46,727 nt of DNA. Origin: SXRF01 sp964624555. GTDB lineage: Bacteria > Pseudomonadota > Alphaproteobacteria > Rickettsiales > SXRF01. The stretch is taken from NCBI GenBank assembly GCA_964624555.1, contig CAZUXB010000016.1, positions 1-46,727 of the forward strand, written 5' to 3'. The number at the start of each line of letters is the position of its first letter. Positions within the stretch are counted from its first letter, which is position 1. The position numbers and the translations under genes were made by a program. Below are positions 32,291 to 39,227 of the stretch, one piece after another. The notes beneath the pieces were generated by a model. The model worked only from the letters and a program-made list of their open reading frames with translations. It ran no database searches and had not been told where the DNA came from.

Positions 32291-33391
32291 TTATTCCTTG
32301 ATACTGGATAATGTAAGTTCAGCTAGATTCTGCGCAGCATTTTCATAACCAAGTTTTTTAGCATTTTCGGCGGCTTTGGCAAGCGTATCAGGCGCGGTGA
32401 TGAAAGCTTCGAGGCGGGCGGCGAGAGAAGCGGCGGTAAATCCATCCTGATTTATTACCCAGCCACCGCCAACATCCTCAAAAGCTTCGGCATTATAATA
32501 TTGGTGGTTATCCATGGAAGTAGGCAGCGGTACTAATATCGCCGGCCTGCCCGCAACAGCCAGTTCAAAAATAGTGGAAGCTCCTGAGCGGGCAATGACC
32601 AGATGGGCACTGGCCAGACGCGTCGGCAAATCAACAAAGAAAGAGGCAATATCGGCATTTATATTAAGCTCGGCATAAGCAGCGCGCACCGCCTCGACAT
32701 CGGCCTCGCGGCATTGCTGGTCAACCCGGATACGTGAGCGCAGGGAAGCTGGCAAAGCAGCTATTGCGGCGGGAACTATCTGGCTGAAAATAGTTGCGCC
32801 CTGCGAACCGCCGGTAACCAGTATATGAACCTTGCCATCGTGCGTAATAGCTGAGTATGGCAGGCTGCGAATAGCTTTTATGCTGGCACGCACCGGGTTG
32901 CCGATGATGACTATTTTGCCTTTGTCTTTTTCTTCGACCATTCTGATGTCAGGAAAAGAGGTAGCGATACGCCCTACCTTTCCGGCAAGCAGACGGTTAG
33001 CACGGCCGAGGACGGAGTTCTGTTCATGGATGATGGTGGGAATGCCAAGCTTGCAGGCGGCAAATAAAGTTGGAAAAGAAGGATAACCGCCAAAGCCGAT
33101 AACCACATCCGGTTTCAAAGCACGCAGCAAAGACCACGCCTGCACCATCCCGGCAAGCAAACCTAAAATACCCATGATTTTTTTTACTGGCGAACCGACA
33201 AATGTCCCGGTGCGTATGGTACGGGTTTCCACCCGTGAAAGCGCCCCAGTCTTGAAATTGGCAAAACGTTTATCAGTTACCAATATCACGCGGCTACCGC
33301 TGGCAAGCAGCACTTCAGCCAGTGCCTCGGCAGGGAATACGTGGCCGCCGGTGCCGCCGGTGGCAAGGATTATGGTTTTGTTATTTTGCAT
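32291..33391 (-). CDS. murG: Undecaprenyl-PP-MurNAc-pentapeptide GlcNAc transferase MurG
   Basis: From the ATG at 33391 this is a 366-residue GT-B enzyme forming lipid II at the inner membrane. It shows ATGGTGGHVFPA at 10-21, IGFGGYPSFP, IHEQNSVLGRANR and, in the nucleotide-sugar domain, TGGSQGA, ARSGASTIFELAVAGRPAILVPLP. Upstream in-frame codons overlap the preceding gene more deeply and look less likely. The start overlaps the preceding small membrane-protein gene by eleven bases. The usual upstream neighbour ftsW is missing. Confidence 0.95.
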   Translation of the reverse strand: MQNNKTIILATGGTGGHVFPAEALAEVLLASGSRVILVTDKRFANFKTGALSRVETRTIRTGTFVGSPVKKIMGILGLLAGMVQAWSLLRALKPDVVIGFGGYPSFPTLFAACKLGIPTIIHEQNSVLGRANRLLAGKVGRIATSFPDIRMVEEKDKGKIVIIGNPVRASIKAIRSLPYSAITHDGKVHILVTGGSQGATIFSQIVPAAIAALPASLRSRIRVDQQCREADVEAVRAAYAELNINADIASFFVDLPTRLASAHLVIARSGASTIFELAVAGRPAILVPLPTSMDNHQYYNAEAFEDVGGGWVINQDGFTAASLAARLEAFITAPDTLAKAAENAKKLGYENAAQNLAELTLSSIKE

Positions 33392-33647
33392 TATTCTTTT
33401 TGAACCACGGCATGAAAACAAATTTGAAAATTCCGTACATACTAATCAAAGCCCAGGCTGCTTCAAGCAAAAATGCTGACAGGTTCCAGTTTACCAGCAG
33501 GGAAATAATAAGCAGCAGCGAACCAGCCAGGTTCATCCCCAGATAGGTCAGGCTGGTATGCAATATTGTCCCTTTTTGCAACATAAAATATGCAATTAGG
33601 AAGCAGAACACTCCAATATTGCCCACTATGTCCGATATATGTTCCAT
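33381..33647 (-). CDS. Small three-helix membrane protein (CBU_0592-like)
   Basis: From the ATG at 33647 this is an 88-residue protein with three hydrophobic segments (about 5-23, 31-50 and 55-75). The arrangement IAYFMLQKG, then NLAGSLLLIISLLVNWNLSAFLLEAAWALISMYGIF (given as separate motifs NLAGSLLLI and LEAAWALISMYGI) resembles the CBU_0592 membrane family found near diverse bacterial genes. A GTG five codons earlier is an alternative start. It overlaps the murG start by eleven bases and thus takes the place normally held by ftsW. Function unknown. Confidence 0.72.
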   Translation of the reverse strand: MEHISDIVGNIGVFCFLIAYFMLQKGTILHTSLTYLGMNLAGSLLLIISLLVNWNLSAFLLEAAWALISMYGIFKFVFMPWFKKNNAK

Positions 33648-33667
33648 ATTTCCTTCGCTCACCTGGA

Positions 33668-33742
33668 TTAATAGATGAATCGATTAATCGATAAATAAAA
33701 AAATTGCTGATTCATCCATTCATCGATTTATCAATTCATCGC
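33668..33742. repeat. Heptamer palindromic element, ATCGATT family
   Basis: The left arm reads AATAGATGAATCGATTAATCG and continues AT-rich to about 33697. The right arm contains ATTCATCGATTTATCAATTC within 33711-33740. The two are imperfect inverted copies built on a 7-bp period around ATCGATT/AATCGAT. The right arm ends exactly at the comEC stop codon (33743), and the left arm lies directly upstream of the small membrane-protein gene. It probably forms the comEC 3' end. Confidence 0.72.
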
Positions 33743-35800
33743 CTATCTCACCCACGGTCTATTTCCCCTATATTTTATACTGTTTTCGATCTGGATATTA
33801 TCGGGCATAAAACGTAGTGCAGAGGCCCCGTTTTGCTCTAAGTAACCAGAATCAATAACCAGCGGCACATTGGCACAGTAAGAATTTTTATCCAGATAAT
33901 TCTGGGAAATTACAATGTCGGGGTTGCCCTCGCAACTCGCTTCTATTTCTTTTTTGCCCTTGGTCGCCACTATTTTTTTGTTGTAGGCAGTAAGCGTGCA
34001 TTTATGCTTATCACAACTTCCCATTCTTTCATCTAGATCATCAATGGTCAGAGCCTTATCCTGCCCTTCCGAGCGCAGCCAGATCTGCCCATCGAAACTA
34101 TCTGGTTTGCCGCGCAGGAAAATAAATTCCCCCTCCTGAAGACGCAAGGCAACCTTGCTGGCATCAGAACTTATAAAAAGGTCATAGGGCTTGTGCAGCA
34201 TTATTGTTGCCATGCCTATTATAACAAATGGTATGCCAAGCAGGCGCCATTTCTGCTGCCATATACACAACCATAATCCGCCAACCACGCAGAGCATTAT
34301 ACCGCAAAATCCCGGCGAAGGCATGGAGATTGAAGCATAAGGCAAGCTGGCGATAAAACGCGAACCAACCATCATCAGTGAGATACCACGGTCAAGCATG
34401 ACCAGCGGATAATATTCAAGTCCCAGCGGTATAAGGAGCAGAGCTATCACTGCTGCCGGCATTATCCACATTGAAACCAGCGGCAGCAAAAGCATATTGG
34501 CACAGATACCCCACAGGGTGAAACGGTTGAAGTTATATATCACCAGAGGAGTGGTAGCTAAGGTTGCAACCAGCGAGGTGAGCATGATGCCGAGAAAATA
34601 CAGCCAGATTCTATGCACAAAACCCATATCGCTTTTATACAGCACGCTGCCGAAACGTTCATAAAAAGCCAGTATGGCAATGGTCGCGGCGAAGGAAAGC
34701 TGGAAACTGGCGCCAAGCAACGATTCCGGCTGCCACAGTAGTGTCAGCATTGCCGCCCAGGCCAGCGAGAATATACTGATGCCGGTGCGGTCGAACAATA
34801 TGGCCAACATCACGCAGGCAACCATTATGAAAGAGCGTACCGCCGGAACCGGGTACCCGGCTAGCAGCAGATAGGCAAAGGAACTAAGCAGCGCGACAAA
34901 AGCCGCTATCTTTTTTATAGGTACACGCATAGCGAACGGCGGATATAAACTCAGCAAAAAGCGTATACTGAAAAATACGAGCATCGCCGCCAGCGACATA
35001 TGCAACCCGGAAATGGAAAGCACATGGTAGATGCCGGACTGGCGCATCGAATCGGCGACATCCTTGGATACGCCCGACATCTCCCCTACCATCATGGCCG
35101 CAGCTATCCAACCATTTTCTGCGGTCATGGGCGTCAATATCCTTTGCGTCAGGGACAGGCGCAGGCGGTTCAATTCCTGTTCAAAATTATCCGCCGCCAC
35201 TTTTTCCATAATTACCGGCGGTCTTGGCGTATAACCCACCGCGCCAAGCTGCTCATAATAGAACATGCGGGCAAAATCATAGGCTCCCGGCATAACCGGG
35301 GTTGGCGGCGGGAATAGTGTCGCGCTAAGCTGCACCTTGTCACCCACGGCAAGCAAGTCCTGGACTTCTTTTAAGGAAACACTGATATATTTTGGCGTAT
35401 TTTCTTTTTCTATTCCTTCAATTGTAACATCCGTAAGATATAGCTTTTCGCCTTTTTCTTTTATCTGGATATCACTTATCTGCCCTTGCAGCGGACGGAA
35501 AAATATTTTCCCATACAGGACCGGCGAGGCCACCGACTGGGTACGGAATTCAGCCCGTAACAACCCAAGCGCTACTATCAACAATGCTATAAAAAACAGC
35601 CTGCTATGATATTGTTTCCGGCATACAAACAGACATAAAGCAGCCACACCACAAAGCATAGCCGTATGGCTTATCTGCGGTTCATCAGGAAGCAGGAAAT
35701 AGATACCAATTCCCAACCCGAACAATACCGGCAGCCACAGAACCAGTCGGTCATGTTCTTTTTGCAACAAGGAAAATAAACTGGTAGATTTGTCTGCCAT
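33743..35800 (-). CDS. comEC: ComEC/Rec2 family DNA-uptake channel protein
   Basis: This 685-residue polytopic protein has the N-terminal DUF4131 helices and OB-like segment (about 20-200) and the competence domain with SGIYHVLSISGLHMSL (about 260-275), the hallmark of ComEC channels that pass single-stranded DNA into the cytoplasm. The metallo-beta-lactamase-like domain of longer ComEC proteins is absent; the last 140 residues form a small soluble domain instead, as often seen in alphaproteobacteria. It diverges from rodA by about 80 bases. No other competence genes are in view except a pilin-like gene at 45 kb. Confidence 0.92.
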   Translation of the reverse strand: MADKSTSLFSLLQKEHDRLVLWLPVLFGLGIGIYFLLPDEPQISHTAMLCGVAALCLFVCRKQYHSRLFFIALLIVALGLLRAEFRTQSVASPVLYGKIFFRPLQGQISDIQIKEKGEKLYLTDVTIEGIEKENTPKYISVSLKEVQDLLAVGDKVQLSATLFPPPTPVMPGAYDFARMFYYEQLGAVGYTPRPPVIMEKVAADNFEQELNRLRLSLTQRILTPMTAENGWIAAAMMVGEMSGVSKDVADSMRQSGIYHVLSISGLHMSLAAMLVFFSIRFLLSLYPPFAMRVPIKKIAAFVALLSSFAYLLLAGYPVPAVRSFIMVACVMLAILFDRTGISIFSLAWAAMLTLLWQPESLLGASFQLSFAATIAILAFYERFGSVLYKSDMGFVHRIWLYFLGIMLTSLVATLATTPLVIYNFNRFTLWGICANMLLLPLVSMWIMPAAVIALLLIPLGLEYYPLVMLDRGISLMMVGSRFIASLPYASISMPSPGFCGIMLCVVGGLWLCIWQQKWRLLGIPFVIIGMATIMLHKPYDLFISSDASKVALRLQEGEFIFLRGKPDSFDGQIWLRSEGQDKALTIDDLDERMGSCDKHKCTLTAYNKKIVATKGKKEIEASCEGNPDIVISQNYLDKNSYCANVPLVIDSGYLEQNGASALRFMPDNIQIENSIKYRGNRPWVR

Positions 35801-35878
35801 GATCCGTCAATAATGGTTTTTTTGGCCGCGTCTCAGAATGACACGGATAATAATTTGTACAACATCAATTTAAATACA

Positions 35879-37024
35879 ATGCAACAGCGTCACCATAACC
35901 CAGCCCTGAAAAATCCTATAACCCAGCTTGCCGAAATAAACTGGTTTATTGTTCTGATAATGACTTTGATTGCCGGTATTGGTCTGGCCATGATGTATTC
36001 GGCAGGCGGTGATGATAACGGCACTCTCTACCTGTCGCAGCAGTTTTCGCGTTTTGCCTTTGCCTTTGCGGTTATGCTTATTATCGCCATATTACCGCTG
36101 CATATGCTTATGGATTACGCCTATTTTATTTATTTTGCCTGCCTGCTGGTGCTGGTTGGTGTATATCTGGCCGGACATATGGGCAAAGGGGCTACACGCT
36201 GGATGAAGTTCGGCGGGCTGAACCTGCAACCATCGGAGTTTATGAAGCTGGCGGTGATACTGGTTCTGGCCCGTTACTTCCATAAAACCCACCCTGAGGA
36301 TATAAGGCGGCTTTCATTTTTGATAATGCCATTGCTGCTTATAGCTGTTCCCGCTTTTTTTATTTATAAGCAGCCCAATTTGGGAACAACCATAATCCTG
36401 CTGACTGTTGGCCTGTGCATGTTCTTTCTGGCTGGTGTGCGCTGGCTGCATATTATCAGTGCAATTGTTATAGCGGTTTCCACAACCCCGGTAATCTGGC
36501 ATTTCATGCATGGTTACCAGAAAAAACGGGTCCTGACCTTCCTCGATCCGCAGAGCGATCCGCAGGGGGCGGGCTATAACATCCTGCAATCAATAATTGC
36601 CATCGGCTCAGGCGGGTTAGTGGGCAAGGGCTATTTACAGGGGTCACAAAGCCAGCTTAACTTCCTGCCGGAAAAACATACTGATTTTATTTTCACTGTG
36701 TTTACCGAAGAATTTGGTTTTTTTGGCGGCCTTGTTTTACTGTTTTTGTATATGGTATTGCTCGCTGCGGGACTGAGTGTTGCCCTGCGCAGCCGTTCCA
36801 GTTTTGGCTCAATGCTGGCGGGCGGTATTGTTGCCCTGTTGTTCATCCATATACTCATAAATTGCGGAATGGTGATGGGATTGATGCCGGTGGTTGGCGT
36901 TCCCCTCCCCCTGATGTCATATGGTGGCAGTATTATGCTTTCGAGCGTTTTTGCTGTTGGCTTGCTGCTGAACGCTTATGTCCACCGTAACCAGCTACCC
37001 CACCATAAAACCCTCAGGATGTAG
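35879..37024 (+). CDS. rodA: Peptidoglycan glycosyltransferase RodA (MrdB)
   Basis: This SEDS-family polymerase elongates the side-wall peptidoglycan with PBP2. QSQLNFLPEKHTDFIFTVFTEEFGF and RVLTFLDPQSDPQGAGYNILQS are typical of RodA rather than FtsW (given here as the motifs FLPEKHTDFIF and LDPQSDPQGAGYN). I start at the ATG at 35879, which aligns with the usual short N-terminus before EINWFIVLI and gives 381 residues with ten membrane helices; an earlier in-frame codon at 35813 is possible. It ends just before a cluster of hairpins. Confidence 0.93.
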   Translation: MQQRHHNPALKNPITQLAEINWFIVLIMTLIAGIGLAMMYSAGGDDNGTLYLSQQFSRFAFAFAVMLIIAILPLHMLMDYAYFIYFACLLVLVGVYLAGHMGKGATRWMKFGGLNLQPSEFMKLAVILVLARYFHKTHPEDIRRLSFLIMPLLLIAVPAFFIYKQPNLGTTIILLTVGLCMFFLAGVRWLHIISAIVIAVSTTPVIWHFMHGYQKKRVLTFLDPQSDPQGAGYNILQSIIAIGSGGLVGKGYLQGSQSQLNFLPEKHTDFIFTVFTEEFGFFGGLVLLFLYMVLLAAGLSVALRSRSSFGSMLAGGIVALLFIHILINCGMVMGLMPVVGVPLPLMSYGGSIMLSSVFAVGLLLNAYVHRNQLPHHKTLRM

Positions 37025-37025
37025 A

Positions 37026-37131
37026 GCGGCTAACGAAAAGTTAGTCGCTATCAAAATCGCAGCCGAAAGCGCGATTTTGCGGCGCGTAGCAGCCGTACAT
37101 AACGAAAAATTTTCTGACAAATTTTTCGTTA
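37026..37131. terminator. Three successive hairpins between convergent genes
   Basis: GCGGCTAAC (37026-37034) pairs with GTTAGTCGC (37040-37048) with one mismatch. CAAAATCGC (37052-37060) pairs perfectly with GCGATTTTG (37071-37079). TAACGAAAAATTT (37100-37112) pairs perfectly with AAATTTTTCGTTA (37119-37131) around a six-base loop. The third is U-rich on both sides and is a good bidirectional terminator for rodA and the racemase gene. The repeated TAACGAAAA in hairpins one and three suggests that the block is itself a repeat element. Confidence 0.65.
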
Positions 37132-37145
37132 TCTGCTATAAAATT

Positions 37146-37841
37146 TCATGCACTCAGCGCGAAATCGACTGCGGCAGCGGCATGGAGGTAAGCAGTGTCA
37201 AAAACTGGTAAAGAAATATCAGACTGGTTAAGAAGCAGGCATATTTCCGTACAGCCGAATACTATCCCCTCGGCTCCTTGTTCAACCAGCCTGCCGATAA
37301 TTTCGAGGAAGATATTTTTTGCTGCCGGATTAATAATACCTTTGCATAATTCATCGTAAATTATCCGGTGTACTGCATTACGGTCTTCCTCATCGGGGAT
37401 GATGGTTTCTATCTTGTGCAGCTTGCTTAGGCGCCCGGTGTAGAAATCCTGTTCCATAGTAAACTTAGTAGCAAGCAGCCCGACTTTTTTTAAACCCAAT
37501 TTGCGTATCGCTCCTGCGGTGGCATCGGCAATATGGATAACAGGCAGGTTGGTTTGCCTATAAACCTCATGCGCCATTTTGTGCATGGTGTTGGCGCAGA
37601 TGACCAGGGCTTTTGCACCACCAGCCTTGAGTACCAGCCCGGCCTCGACCATCTTTTCAGTGGCCTCATCCCAGCGGCCTTCTGCTTGTAAAACAGCGAT
37701 CTCCTCAAAATTGAATGACCAGATAAGAAGCTGCGCGGAATTAAGCCCGCCGAGCCGTTCTTTGACCATTTCGTTCATCAGACGGTAATAGATAGCCGTG
37801 GATTCCCAGCTCGTCCCGCCGATCAGGCCTATTGTTTTCAT
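37146..37841 (-). CDS. Aspartate/glutamate racemase family protein
   Basis: This 231-residue cofactor-independent racemase has GLIGGTSWESTAIYYR at 5-20 and the paired catalytic cysteines: Cys82 in VICANTMHK and Cys197 in FGCTEI. The motifs fit the YgeA/aspartate-racemase branch rather than MurI. Products could be D-aspartate or D-glutamate, and the neighbouring peptidoglycan genes make a cell-wall role plausible but not certain. It is transcribed leftward and converges with rodA. Confidence 0.9.
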   Translation of the reverse strand: MKTIGLIGGTSWESTAIYYRLMNEMVKERLGGLNSAQLLIWSFNFEEIAVLQAEGRWDEATEKMVEAGLVLKAGGAKALVICANTMHKMAHEVYRQTNLPVIHIADATAGAIRKLGLKKVGLLATKFTMEQDFYTGRLSKLHKIETIIPDEEDRNAVHRIIYDELCKGIINPAAKNIFLEIIGRLVEQGAEGIVFGCTEICLLLNQSDISLPVFDTAYLHAAAAVDFALSA

Positions 37842-37843
37842 AT

Positions 37844-37875
37844 GTCACCCCGTACTTGCCAGGGGGTCCAGAGCC
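37844..37875. repeat. Degenerate half-copy of the GTCATCCC repeat
   Basis: GTCACCCCGTACTTG and GGGGGTCCAGAGCC resemble the left arm of the element at 20201-20288 (GTCATCCCGGGCTTG then GGGATCCAGGACC). No matching right arm follows. It sits directly upstream of the racemase start, in its leader. Confidence 0.6.
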
Positions 37876-38033
37876 AAAACCAGCAACCTATGCCTAATCG
37901 CAAATTAAAATAAATCGTTGTTTTCATTATATTTATTCCGTTTCTTTTAGTTGTCACAGAACTTTAATATTTATTTACCTGTATATATGCTAACTTACCA
38001 GCGGAAATAACAAAAAAACCGAGGATGATAGTC

Positions 38034-38354
38034 ATGAGTGATGAAGAATCTGCCAAGCAACAACAAGCCCTGAAAGATTTGAAATTATTCGAAAGGAATA
38101 TGGAGTATGATGGAGTACGCGGTTCATTTCAAATTAAAAGGATTGAGATAGATCATAAAATTGACGTTATTATTGCGCTTGAAGCTCTGGGGGTTAAAGA
38201 AGAGCAAATAAAACAGGAGGGTAGTGGTTTTGAAAGAGCCATTATTATCGATGACGCAGAAGTTGCCGCATCTCTTGCAAAAACACTAAAAGAGGCCGGA
38301 TTCAATTATTCTGGCGCGAAGAATGTTCCTGCAACACAAAGAAGTGCTGGCTAA
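38034..38354 (+). CDS. Hypothetical protein, 106 aa
   Basis: I start at the ATG at 38034 because GAGGA lies eight bases before it; an ATG nine bases earlier lacks a binding site. The product is a small soluble alpha/beta protein with the order helix, strand (SFQIKRIEI), helix, strand (RAIIIDDAE), helix, suggesting a ferredoxin-like or ACT-like fold. I do not recognise the family. The 192 bases upstream are AT-rich with the half-repeat at their left end. A palindromic element follows the stop. Confidence 0.6.
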   Translation: MSDEESAKQQQALKDLKLFERNMEYDGVRGSFQIKRIEIDHKIDVIIALEALGVKEEQIKQEGSGFERAIIIDDAEVAASLAKTLKEAGFNYSGAKNVPATQRSAG

Positions 38355-38363
38355 CCCCTTTTT

Positions 38364-38455
38364 CCCATCTCCCCCTGGGAGAGGGTCGGGGTGAGGGCTG
38401 AGTTGCAACGTAATGATAACAGCCCTCATCCTAACCTTCTCCCAGAGGGAGAAGG
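38364..38455. repeat. CCCTCTCCC-type palindromic element, intergenic copy
   Basis: The left arm is CCATCTCCCCCTGGGAGAGG followed by GTGAGGGCTG (38365-38400). The right arm is CAGCCCTCATCC and CTTCTCCCAGAGGGAGAAGG (38420-38455). It begins about ten bases after the stop of the 38034 gene. It is homologous to the copy inside murB (30459-30546). Confidence 0.87.
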
Positions 38456-38469
38456 AACTTCCCATAATT

Positions 38470-38532
38470 TTATTTCTTCTTCCTACTCTCCTCTTTCTCT
38501 TTCTTCCGCTGCGCCACTACCAGCTTGCGGTA
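38470..38532 (-). pseudogene. Detached C-terminal tail of an ABC-F gene (direct repeat copy A)
   Basis: Read leftward, these bases encode YRKLVVAQRKKEKEESRKKK and a stop. The intact ABC-F gene ends with the same tail (39234-39293) except for two residues and one added Asn. Over 60 aligned bases there are 11 differences, and eight are synonymous. The fragment therefore descends from a functional but diverged ABC-F gene. Similarity stops abruptly beyond the tyrosine codon. The two copies are direct repeats flanking about 700 bp that hold the HigBA-like pair. Confidence 0.82.
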
Positions 38533-38575
38533 AAATGCACTTGTCAAATGGGCGGCAATGCCGTATAGTAGGCGT

Positions 38576-38893
38576 ATGGAAATTATTCGCACCCGCGTTT
38601 ATAGCAAGAGAGCCGCGAAACTTTTAAGCACTAAAGAAATGCTGGTTGCGGAACAGGAGATAATAGAAAATCCGCTGAAATTTCCGATTATACCCGGTAC
38701 TGGCGGTGTTCGTAAAGCCCGTGCAGCACGTGGTGATTCCGGAAAAAGTAGTGGCGTGCGAATCGTTTATTATTTCATGGTCGATGATGATTTGATTTAC
38801 CTGCTTGATATATACGCAAAGAATGAGCAGGAAAGTATAAGCGATTCAGATAAAAAACTTTTTCGTGAAATTGTGCGGGAACTGAAAGGATAA
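38576..38893 (+). CDS. RelE/HigB-like toxin
   Basis: This 105-residue protein (ATG at 38576) has the RelE-fold order: N-terminal helices with YSKRAAKLL, then GVRKARAARGDSGKSSGVR, where basic residues face RNA, then IVYYFMVDDDLIYLLDIYAKNEQ, the last two strands, and a C-terminal helix. IYLLDIYAKNE and the position before an HTH gene are typical of HigB-type toxins. It lies six bases before the antitoxin gene, giving toxin-first order as in higBA. The whole module sits between duplicated ABC-F tails. Confidence 0.85.
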   Translation: MEIIRTRVYSKRAAKLLSTKEMLVAEQEIIENPLKFPIIPGTGGVRKARAARGDSGKSSGVRIVYYFMVDDDLIYLLDIYAKNEQESISDSDKKLFREIVRELKG

Positions 38894-38899
38894 AACAAT

Positions 38900-39223
38900 A
38901 TGAAAAAAGCAAAAAAAACGGCAAAACAGACAAAAGCCGGCAAACGATTGATACAAGCCGCCAAGGAAATGGTGGCCCATTACAAAGGCGAAATTGATTT
39001 GCCAAGCCGCAGGGTAGCGATTCCAAAGTCTATTGACGTAGCTTCTATCCGCAAAGAATTCGGCTACAGCCAGCAGAAATTTGCCGACAATTTTGGCTTT
39101 GCCCTTTCCGCAGTCAAGGACTGGGAGCAAGGAAGGCGCACACCGGAACTTTCAGCGCGCATATTACTTACTGTAATAGCTACCAATCCCAAAGCGGTCG
39201 AGCAGGCACTAACCAGGATGTAG
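38900..39223 (+). CDS. HigA-like HTH antitoxin
   Basis: This 107-residue protein has a Lys-rich N-terminus and a Cro/CI-type helix-turn-helix at about 52-85 (IRKEFGYSQQKFADNFGFA then VKDWEQGRRTPE). The segment is characteristic of NadS/HigA antitoxins that pair with RelE-fold toxins and repress their own promoter. It follows the toxin by six bases. The gene ends five bases before the stop of the ABC-F gene on the other strand. Confidence 0.87.
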   Translation: MKKAKKTAKQTKAGKRLIQAAKEMVAHYKGEIDLPSRRVAIPKSIDVASIRKEFGYSQQKFADNFGFALSAVKDWEQGRRTPELSARILLTVIATNPKAVEQALTRM

Positions 39224-39227
39224 TAGC

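Noticed and set aside
31601..32311. Long open frame on the plus strand opposite murC (about 236 codons)
   Set aside because: It mirrors murC codon structure, has no family-like motif, and the murC product is unmistakable.
35806..35850. Fragment GTCTCAGAATGAC upstream of rodA as another repeat copy
   Set aside because: It is too short and has no partner arm; similarity to repeat ends may be chance.
35813..37024. The SEDS gene as FtsW of the division cluster
   Set aside because: The internal motifs FLPEKHTDFIF and LDPQSDPQGAGYN are RodA-like, and the gene is divergent from the cluster.
37026..37131. tRNA-like cloverleaf in the triple-hairpin block
   Set aside because: There is no TTC-containing T arm, no matching acceptor stem and no CCA context; the stems are AT-rich hairpins.
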